NCBI GenBank assembly: GCA_938004315.1
Contig: CALKWG010000406.1
Coordinates: 1 to 10,478 of the forward strand
DNA from: an uncultured Spirochaetaceae bacterium
Lineage (GTDB): Bacteria; Spirochaetota; Spirochaetia; Treponematales; UBA12059
Length of the DNA: 10,478 nt
Direction: 5' to 3'
In this document: positions 1 through 4,877 of the stretch, piece after piece
Position numbering within the stretch: position 1 is the first letter of the stretch
How the letters are laid out: the number at the start of each line of letters is the position of its first letter
Position numbers and translations under genes: made by a program
Notes under the pieces: model-generated
The model's input: the letters and a program-made list of their open reading frames with translations, nothing else
Database searches by the model: none
What the model was told of the DNA's origin: nothing

Positions 1-1086
1 GGACTCCGCGGGGCCGGACCCCGCGGCGGGCGCCAAGGTCACGGCACCGGGCAGCACCTGGGCCCCGGTTTGCTTAACCTTAGGCTCGCGGTCGATCAGG
101 CTGAAAACCCGCTCGGCGGCCGCCAGGCCGTCCTGCAGCTGGCTCCAGAAGCTGGCTATGTTGAGCATGGGCCACCAGAAATAGCCCACCGCCTGCATGA
201 AGAGGAACCACTGCCCCAGGCTCACCGCGCCGTCCTTGACCGCCTCGCCCCCGGCGAAGGCGACGAAGCCGTTGCCGAAGCCGGCGGCCAGCGCCACCAC
301 GGGGAAGATGAGCTGCATGACGATGCCGCGGCGCAGGTGGAAGCGATAGGCCTTGGCGTTATCGTCCTTGAACCCGTCCCAGAGCGAGCGCTCGCGGCGG
401 AAGGCCTTGGCCACGGACACGCCGGCGATGCTCTCCTGGATGCGCGCGTTCACCTCGGCGGTCACGCGCTTGGCGTTCATCGTCACGAAGCGCGCTAGGC
501 GCCTGAAGCCCAGGGCCATGAGCGCGGCTATCGGGGCCATGGCCAGGAGGAACAACGAGAGCCTGCCGCTTATGCGCGTTAGATACGCGAAGAAGAAGGC
601 GACCAGCATGAGCTGGGACGCGAAGTCGACCACGAGGCCTATGATATTGGCGAAATCCTCGCTGTCGGTGGTCACGCGGCTTACCACCTTGCCCGAGGGG
701 TTCTCGTCGTAGAAGGACAGGTCGTGCTCCATGGCCCGCCCGAAGGCGTCGGAGCGCAGCCGCCAGATGGCCTCGCCCACGGCGCGGCCGGACAGGTAAT
801 GCCTGGCGAAGTTAAAGAGCCACTCCACCACGCCGAAGCCGATGATCGCGCCGGATAGGAGGATGAGCCGCGCCGCGCCGGAGTCGGCGGCCGCCGCGTC
901 TAGGGAGCGGGAGATGACCACCTGGGCGGCGAACTCGCTCAAGGCCGAGGCCGCAATGGCCGCGGCCACCAGGGCCAGCCGGCCGCGGAAGGGCTTGAAG
1001 TAGCCGCCGATGCGCCGTAAGAGCTCGCGGTCGCCGTACTGCCTGTCGTAGGCCTCGGACTCGAGGCCGTCCATAACGAATCCCAT
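1..1086 (-). CDS. ABC exporter half-transporter, membrane-domain part (3' end cut by window)
   Basis: The reading frame runs without a stop from an ATG at 1086 to the window edge, giving 362 codons. Six hydrophobic segments are visible, at about residues 37-57, 74-93, 147-169, 176-194, 255-278 and 290-312. This is the fold of an ABC exporter (type IV, MsbA/Sav1866-like) membrane domain. Typical family marks are the stretch FYDENPSGKVVSRVTTDSED at about 125-144, which leads to the first coupling helix, and ARIQESIAGVSVAKAF at about 214-229. The ATPase domain lies outside the window, so its catalytic motifs cannot be checked. The last visible residues, about 340-362, form a Gly/Ala/Pro-rich linker where the first ATPase strand would be expected soon after. 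The start follows the stop of the upstream half-transporter by 2 nt, with AGGGG about 6 nt before the ATG. The two products therefore probably form a heterodimer. Substrate unknown (drug, lipid or peptide). Confidence 0.9.
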   Translation of the reverse strand, partial: MGFVMDGLESEAYDRQYGDRELLRRIGGYFKPFRGRLALVAAAIAASALSEFAAQVVISRSLDAAAADSGAARLILLSGAIIGFGVVEWLFNFARHYLSGRAVGEAIWRLRSDAFGRAMEHDLSFYDENPSGKVVSRVTTDSEDFANIIGLVVDFASQLMLVAFFFAYLTRISGRLSLFLLAMAPIAALMALGFRRLARFVTMNAKRVTAEVNARIQESIAGVSVAKAFRRERSLWDGFKDDNAKAYRFHLRRGIVMQLIFPVVALAAGFGNGFVAFAGGEAVKDGAVSLGQWFLFMQAVGYFWWPMLNIASFWSQLQDGLAAAERVFSLIDREPKVKQTGAQVLPGAVTLAPAAGSGPAES

Positions 1087-1088
1087 GC

Positions 1089-2930
1089 TTAACCCCTGGC
1101 GAAGAGCCGTCGATAGTCGTCCGAGCGCGCGAGGAGCTCCTCGTGCGTTCCCTGGGCGGCCAGGCGGCCGCCCTCCAAGAGCAGGATGCGGTCGGCCCAG
1201 CGTATCTGGGACAGGCGGTGCGTAATTACGAAGGTCGTCCTGCCCCGTCCGACCCGCCTCATGGCCTTCTGGATCTCGTCCTCGGTCTTGGAGTCCACCG
1301 CGCTCGTCGAGTCGTCCAGGATGAGGATGCGCGGGTCGGCGATGAAGGCCCTGGCCAGGGCGATGCGCTGCTTCTGGCCGCCCGAGAGCGTGAGCCCGCG
1401 GTCGCCTAGGATCGTGTCGTAGCCCTTCTCGAAGCCCATGATGAAGTCGTGCGCCTGGGCCTCGCGGGCGGCGCGCTCCACGTCCTCCTCCGTAGCGCCG
1501 GGTTTGCCGAAGGCGATGTTGTCGCGGATCGAACGGCCGAAGAGGAAGATATCCTGCTCCACGGCCGCGGTCTGGGAGCGCAGGCTCTGCAGGTTCCAGT
1601 CGCGTAGCTCGACGCCGTCCACCGTCACCGTACCCTCGCAGGGGTCGAAGACGCGGGTGACGAGCCTAGCCAGGGTGGTCTTGCCCGAGCCGGTGCGGCC
1701 CACCACGGCCACGGTCTGGCCGGGCTCCACGGCGAAGGACAGCCCGCGGACGGCCGCCGGGCGGTCCTGGCAGGACTCGCCGGGAATACCAGCGTCGGCG
1801 GCGTTATCGCCGCCGGCGGCCGCGGCGCCGGCCTCGGGCGGGGCGCCCGAGAACGAGAAGCTCACGTCCTTGAACTCCACCCGCCCGACGATAGGCGCGG
1901 CGCGGCCGGCCGGGTTCTCGTCGAGCTCCGTCCTGGCCTTGATCGTCTCGAGCACGCGCCCGGCGCTCGAGAGCCCCATCTGGAATAAGTTAAAAGAGAA
2001 TAATGAAATGAAGGTGGTGAACCTGAAGGCGTTGTACAGCATCATATAACCCACGGCCTGGCCGACGCTGATCTGCCCGGCGCGCCACAGGTAGAGCGCG
2101 TGCAGGAAGCCCAGTCCCCAAGCCACGGCGAAGGCCAGGAGCGGCCAGTAGCGTCCCTCGGTCTTGGCCACCTTGACGTAGAGCTCGCGGAGCCGGCCGG
2201 CGTCGGCGGCGAAGCGAGCCGTCTCGCGGGCCTCGCCCAGGTTGGCCTTGACCGTCTCTATGCCTTCCAGGGCGTCGGCTAGCCCTGCGTTCATGGCGCC
2301 GAAGCGCTCGCGCTGCTCGTCGGTCAGGGGGTTCAGGCGCTTATTGTAGGCGCGCACGGTGACGAAGAGCGCCGCGATGAAGAGGCAGGGCACGAGGAGG
2401 AGGCGCGGGTCGATGAGCGCCACCATGACGAGGGGCACCACGGTCGTAAGCGCCGAGTCGGCTATCAGCATGAGCCCGGGGCTGAACATCAGGTTCAGGA
2501 AGTGCGCGTCGTTGGTGGCGCGCGCCATGAGGTCGCCCAGGCGCTGGCCGGCGTGGAAGGCCATGCTCTTCCCGAGCAGGGACTCGAAGAGCTCGGCGCG
2601 CGCGTCGCGCTCCAGCCTCTGGGCCAGGAACTCGAAGGACAGGTTGCGCCCTATGCCCGCCGCGCCCTGCAGGAAGGAGGCGCCGGCTATGGCCAGCGCG
2701 ACGCCCAGGAGGGCGGACCGGTCCCAGGCCGGCGCGGCCAGGACGTCGAAGCCGCGGCCTATGAGCACCTGTATGCCCGAGTAGCCCACGTTATTGCCTA
2801 TCGAGAAGAGCAGGGCTAAAACCGGCAGCCAAGGATAGCGGGCCACGTGGGAGATCACCCAGCGGGCCGGGCTCCGTAGGTCGTAATGCCGGGCCTCGCC
2901 CGAGCGGAATTCGGTACTATCGTGGGACAT
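1089..2930 (-). CDS. ABC exporter half-transporter with fused ATPase, probable degenerate-site subunit
   Basis: A 613-residue membrane-domain plus ATPase protein, of normal length for bacterial ABC exporters. Membrane helices lie at about 35-57, 73-91, 148-170, 175-193, 261-281 and 290-318. ATPase motifs are all present: Walker A GRTGSGKTT at 411-419, Q-loop Gln459, signature LSGGQ at 515-519, Walker B ILILDD at 535-540 and H-loop His571. The residue after the Walker B Asp is Asp540 instead of the catalytic Glu. The YheI/LmrC/TM287-type halves of heterodimeric exporters are known to share this change, so the partner downstream should carry the working site. Residues about 362-392 form an Ala/Gly-rich insertion before the AVRGLSF strand. 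I chose the ATG at 2930, with GAGGTG just upstream, over an in-frame TTG at 3002, which has no Shine-Dalgarno and coincides with a possible -35 box. Exported substrate not predictable. Confidence 0.93.
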   Translation of the reverse strand: MSHDSTEFRSGEARHYDLRSPARWVISHVARYPWLPVLALLFSIGNNVGYSGIQVLIGRGFDVLAAPAWDRSALLGVALAIAGASFLQGAAGIGRNLSFEFLAQRLERDARAELFESLLGKSMAFHAGQRLGDLMARATNDAHFLNLMFSPGLMLIADSALTTVVPLVMVALIDPRLLLVPCLFIAALFVTVRAYNKRLNPLTDEQRERFGAMNAGLADALEGIETVKANLGEARETARFAADAGRLRELYVKVAKTEGRYWPLLAFAVAWGLGFLHALYLWRAGQISVGQAVGYMMLYNAFRFTTFISLFSFNLFQMGLSSAGRVLETIKARTELDENPAGRAAPIVGRVEFKDVSFSFSGAPPEAGAAAAGGDNAADAGIPGESCQDRPAAVRGLSFAVEPGQTVAVVGRTGSGKTTLARLVTRVFDPCEGTVTVDGVELRDWNLQSLRSQTAAVEQDIFLFGRSIRDNIAFGKPGATEEDVERAAREAQAHDFIMGFEKGYDTILGDRGLTLSGGQKQRIALARAFIADPRILILDDSTSAVDSKTEDEIQKAMRRVGRGRTTFVITHRLSQIRWADRILLLEGGRLAAQGTHEELLARSDDYRRLFARG

Positions 2931-2972
2931 GGGCACCTCGCCGCGCCTCGGGCCATCCGTGGCGCGGCGAGG

Positions 2973-3002
2973 AGTGTAAATCCTAAGCGGCGGCTTCGCC
3001 AA
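2973..3002 (-). promoter_or_regulatory. possible sigma70-type promoter for the ABC transporter pair
   Basis: Reading the minus strand, TTGGCG (2997-3002) and TACACT (2973-2978) are separated by 18 nt, each matching 4 of 6 consensus bases. The predicted transcript would begin about 40 nt before the ATG at 2930. No TTACC-N3-GGTAA operator is present here, so nothing seen ties this promoter to the TetR module upstream. The gap 2931-3072 holds no convincing terminator, so read-through from the flavodoxin operon is also possible. Confidence 0.35.
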
Positions 3003-3072
3003 GGGAAGATTCGGCTAACGCGCGAACTTTCCGAAGCAGGCGCGCAAGCGCCGGGCGGGTCCGCGGCGGCCG

Positions 3073-3486
3073 TCAGCGACCCGTCAGCGCGTTCTCGATC
3101 GCGCGGAGTATGACGCGGCTCGAGTAGGTAGCGCCGGAGACCGTATCGACCTGCAGGCTCTGCCTCTCGACGACCCGGCCGACGATGGCCTCCGCCGGCG
3201 AGCCCAGGCCGCATTCGTGCTTAAGAATCTCGATATCAGTCACGTGGCGGTCGTCGGCGCTGACCGCGACGCGCGCCTTGACCATGTCGCCGTCCCAGTA
3301 GCCTTCGTAGCTCCCCGCCTCGACCAGGGAGAAGTCGACGAAGCCGATATCGATCGTCGGCAGCTTGCAGGAGGACGCGGCGAGCGCGATCAGGCCGACG
3401 ATGAGGGCTGCCAGAGCCCGGGGGCAGACGCGGGCGCCGCGGACTAGGACGCGGGGCGATCCGCTTATAAGAGCATGGCCGCTCAT
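3073..3486 (-). CDS. FMN-binding domain lipoprotein
   Basis: A 137-residue protein with an Arg-rich start, a hydrophobic stretch at about 25-37 and a probable lipidated Cys40 (context LAASSC, a loose lipobox with Ala at -3). The mature part matches the small FMN_bind domain seen in NqrC/RnfG-type proteins. Near its end it has D114-x-x-S117-G-A-T120, the motif in which the enzyme ApbE attaches FMN to the Thr through a phosphoester. The mature protein is therefore expected on the outer face of the cytoplasmic membrane or in the periplasm as a one-domain electron carrier. Its ATG overlaps the TGA of the flavodoxin gene (ATGA, 3483-3486), and a full Shine-Dalgarno decides this start. The overlap implies coupled translation with the flavodoxin. 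No ApbE gene is in the window. The redox partner is unknown; covalent flavinylation is inferred from the motif. Confidence 0.85.
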   Translation of the reverse strand: MSGHALISGSPRVLVRGARVCPRALAALIVGLIALAASSCKLPTIDIGFVDFSLVEAGSYEGYWDGDMVKARVAVSADDRHVTDIEILKHECGLGSPAEAIVGRVVERQSLQVDTVSGATYSSRVILRAIENALTGR

Positions 3487-3956
3487 GCCCAGGCCTCCTT
3501 GAGCTCGAGGGCGAAGGCGTCCAGCTTGGCCTCGTCGTAGCCGGACGCGTCGCCCTTCTTCCCCGAGACCATGCGCATAATGAGCCGCTCCATGAAGCCC
3601 AGCTCGGCCCAGCGGACGGCGCCGCCGGGCTTGCAGTAGGCGCGCGCTCGGGCTGCCAATCCCGGCAGGGCGGCGGCCGCGGCGTTGCCCTCCGCGTTCA
3701 TGCCGATCTCGAGCAGGGCGACTTCAGCGCGCTCGAGCGCGTCGGCATGCTCGGTGGCCCAGGCGACGAGCCTTTCGTCCCAGCGCCCCATATAGGCGGC
3801 GCCGGCGAGCGCGACGGCCTCGAAATCCTCCGGCCCGGGGACGGGCCCCGCGGCCAGGTCATAGGCGGCCTGGCCGCCCAGGGCGGCGGCCAAACGGCCC
3901 GCCGCGGCCTTCGTCGTTCCCCGCTTTCCGGCGAACACGACTAGGGTCTTCTTCAT
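3483..3956 (-). CDS. flavodoxin-domain protein, HemG-like (Flavodoxin_5 type)
   Basis: A 157-residue cytosolic flavodoxin-fold protein. The first strand and phosphate loop are LVVFAGKRGTTKAAAGRLA (residues 5-23), comparable to the SxxGTT loop of the HemG/Flavodoxin_5 family, with Gly10 where Ser or Thr is common. A second family feature is the C-terminal part, ELGFMERLIMRMVSGKKGD at about 118-136, followed by an acidic helix. HemG itself oxidises protoporphyrinogen IX with menaquinone. No other haem gene is present here, so a general FMN oxidoreductase or electron carrier is the safer call. The start ATG at 3956 has AAAGGAA about 7 nt upstream. The gene is first in an operon with the FMN-binding lipoprotein, transcribed from a promoter carrying two TetR-type operators about 80 nt upstream, and is therefore probably induced by the TetR ligand. 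Confidence 0.8.
   Translation of the reverse strand: MKKTLVVFAGKRGTTKAAAGRLAAALGGQAAYDLAAGPVPGPEDFEAVALAGAAYMGRWDERLVAWATEHADALERAEVALLEIGMNAEGNAAAAALPGLAARARAYCKPGGAVRWAELGFMERLIMRMVSGKKGDASGYDEAKLDAFALELKEAWA
3494..3500 (-). promoter_or_regulatory. strong Shine-Dalgarno for the FMN-binding lipoprotein
   Basis: The minus strand reads AAGGAGG, 7 nt before the ATG at 3486. It lies inside the last codons of the flavodoxin gene. It fixes the lipoprotein start at the overlapping ATGA even though this leaves a long positively charged region before the signal-peptide core. Confidence 0.8.
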
Positions 3957-4004
3957 GGCTATTCCTTTCGGTAACGACGGCTATGGTGCGCCGCGAATCG
4001 CTTT

Positions 4005-4017
4005 AGGCCCGGGGCCT
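4005..4017 (-). other. short GC palindrome in the flavodoxin leader
   Basis: AGGCCCGGGGCCT is a perfect palindrome of two 6-base arms around one G. It lies in the predicted 5' leader of the flavodoxin transcript, about 50 nt before the start codon, and could form a small RNA hairpin. It has no T-run after it on either strand and does not resemble the TetR operators, so its role is unknown. Confidence 0.3.
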
Positions 4018-4029
4018 CATTCGCTCGTT

Positions 4030-4044
4030 ATTACCATAGGTAAT
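4030..4044. promoter_or_regulatory. TetR-type operator, identical to the tetR promoter site
   Basis: ATTACCATAGGTAAT is symmetrical apart from the 3-base centre. The identical 15-mer occurs at 4717-4731 over the tetR promoter. Here it overlaps the last bases of the flavodoxin -10 box and the predicted transcription start. Sharing the same palindrome between a regulator and its neighbour operon is the usual sign of the regulator's binding site. Confidence 0.75.
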
Positions 4045-4071
4045 TTACCAGCGGTAACACGAAAGCGTCAA
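4042..4071 (-). promoter_or_regulatory. promoter of the flavodoxin / FMN-lipoprotein operon
   Basis: On the minus strand TTGACG (4066-4071) and TAAATT (4042-4047) are 18 nt apart, giving 5/6 and 4/6 matches to the sigma70 consensus. Transcription should begin near 4033-4037, leaving a leader of about 80 nt. One palindrome fills the spacer and touches the -10 box, and another follows the -10 box directly, so bound repressor would block RNA polymerase. An A/T-rich tract (4087-4108, A7 on the template-sense minus strand) lies upstream where an UP element could act. Confidence 0.65.
4045..4057. promoter_or_regulatory. second, imperfect TetR-type operator
   Basis: TTACCAGCGGTAA has the same TTACC-N3-GGTAA arms but a different centre and no outer A/T pair. 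It lies within the -35/-10 spacer of the flavodoxin promoter. Its centre is 14 bp from that of the adjoining site, so two repressor dimers could sit side by side. Only three sites of this form are seen in the window, all in this module. Confidence 0.65.
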
Positions 4072-4106
4072 GTACCCCTACCGACCTTTTTTTAATGTTT
4101 TAATCT

Positions 4107-4718
4107 TTAGGGGAGGCGAGCGCCGGCCAGGATAGTCCAGAACATCTTGCAGCGGGAAAGAACCTCCCGCTCGGCGGCGTCGGGATCCGGGCCGAGCCGA
4201 CCGTTTAAGAGCAGGCTGATCTCGCCCTGCAGGTAGGCGAAAAAGAGGTCGGCGGCCTCTACGGGGCTGAGCCGCCGACCGGCGCCGTCCCCCGGCCCGG
4301 GTTCGGCCGCGTCGAGGGCGCGGGAGACCTCCTCCCGATAGGTGCTAGAGGCATGGGTAATATCGGCCCAGACGCTCTCGGGCGGCTGGGAAGGCAGATC
4401 CTCGAACCACATAAGGCGATAGAGGCCTTCATGCCGCCTCGCGAAGCGAATGATGCCGGCCGCCGTGGCCTCGCCGAAATCCGAGCCCGGATCCCGCGTG
4501 CGGAGCTCGGCTAAGGCGGTTTGGGTGAATCGCCTCAGGGCCTCGGCGTAGGCCAGCCATAAAAGCCCCGACAAGCCGTCGGCGTAGTGGTAGACGTTCA
4601 CGTGGGAGCAGCCGGCGGCCTTGGCGACGCCGCGCAGGCTAACGCCGCGTAGGCCCTTGTTCTCTTCGATGGCCGCGATCGTGGCGGCTATCAGTCTTTG
4701 TTTCGTTTCGTCGCTCAT
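4107..4718 (-). CDS. TetR-family transcriptional regulator
   Basis: With the ATG at 4718 the protein is 203 residues, normal for the family. The N-terminal three-helix DNA-binding domain is clear: QRLIAATIAAIEENKGL (7-23), then the helix-turn-helix VSLRGVAKAAGCSHVNVYHYA at about 26-46. The rest (about 50-203) is a helical ligand and dimer domain, with the HEGLYRLMWF stretch reminiscent of other TetR C-terminal domains; the ligand is unknown. The frame stays open upstream to a GTG at 4772, but a consensus promoter lies inside that extension, so I prefer 4718 (or ATG 4724, six bases earlier). No Shine-Dalgarno precedes either, and the predicted transcript start is within about 10 nt, so the mRNA is leaderless or nearly so. 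An operator overlaps its own promoter, implying autorepression. The flavodoxin operon follows on the same strand. Confidence 0.9.
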   Translation of the reverse strand: MSDETKQRLIAATIAAIEENKGLRGVSLRGVAKAAGCSHVNVYHYADGLSGLLWLAYAEALRRFTQTALAELRTRDPGSDFGEATAAGIIRFARRHEGLYRLMWFEDLPSQPPESVWADITHASSTYREEVSRALDAAEPGPGDGAGRRLSPVEAADLFFAYLQGEISLLLNGRLGPDPDAAEREVLSRCKMFWTILAGARLP

Positions 4719-4731
4719 TACCATAGGTAAT
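4717..4731. promoter_or_regulatory. TetR-type autoregulatory operator
   Basis: The palindrome ATTACCATAGGTAAT overlaps the last bases of the tetR -10 box, the predicted transcript start and the first bases of the ATG at 4718. It is identical over 15 bp to the site in the flavodoxin promoter. Bound repressor would prevent its own transcription. Confidence 0.75.
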
Positions 4732-4757
4732 CTAACGATGAGGCTCCCGGCTGTCAA
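4729..4757 (-). promoter_or_regulatory. promoter of the tetR-family gene
   Basis: The minus strand has a perfect TTGACA (-35, 4752-4757), a 17-nt spacer and TAGATT (-10, 4729-4734). The start of transcription should fall around 4720-4724, at or just before the start codon. The arrangement after the -10 box (ATTACCTATGGTAAT) is the same as in the flavodoxin promoter. Confidence 0.72.
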
Positions 4758-4877
4758 GCCGAAGCCAGGCACGCTGAGCTAAACGTCGAAAAACTGAAAA
4801 TACGCCTCGCGCGCCGCGTCGCTCTGCGCTACGATATAGAAGACATATTCGCATCCCGGCCATCGCGAGGAGGGCGC
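4758..4877 (+). promoter_or_regulatory. leader region of the cyclase-HEAT operon, with Shine-Dalgarno
   Basis: This stretch lies between the divergent tetR and cyclase genes. AGGAGGG at 4868-4874 stands 3 nt before the ATG at 4878 and fixes the cyclase start despite the rather tight spacing. TACGAT (4830-4835) or TATAGA (4835-4840) could be a -10 box, but no good -35 box is found at the right distance, so the promoter is not assigned. No TetR-type palindrome faces this direction closer than 4717-4731. Confidence 0.45.

Noticed and set aside
70..712. Two plus-strand open frames in the first 700 bases
   Set aside because: They overlap the partial ABC membrane-domain gene on the minus strand, which has six membrane helices and family motifs; the plus-strand products have neither.
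1438..2049. 203-codon plus-strand open frame opposite the ABC ATPase domain
   Set aside because: It is antisense to clear Walker and signature motifs, and its product is Ser/Arg/Pro-rich low-complexity sequence typical of an antisense shadow.
2931..3002. N-terminal extension of the ABC half-transporter from a TTG at 3002
   Set aside because: No Shine-Dalgarno precedes it, the added 24 residues do not look like exporter sequence, and a possible promoter lies inside. The ATG at 2930 has a good ribosome site.
3025..3045. GC-rich inverted repeat (GGCGC/GCGCC) after the FMN-lipoprotein gene as a terminator
   Set aside because: The stem is only about 5 bp and no T-run follows on the minus strand, so it cannot be supported as an intrinsic terminator.
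4081..4108. T-run at 4087-4093 as an intrinsic terminator of tetR
   Set aside because: The T-run is on the plus strand while tetR is on the minus strand, and no hairpin precedes it. It is better read as an A-tract upstream of the flavodoxin promoter.
4719..4772. N-terminal extension of the TetR-family protein from a GTG at 4772
   Set aside because: A consensus TTGACA/TAGATT promoter and an operator lie in this segment, and TetR family domains usually start close to the first helix, as they do from 4718.
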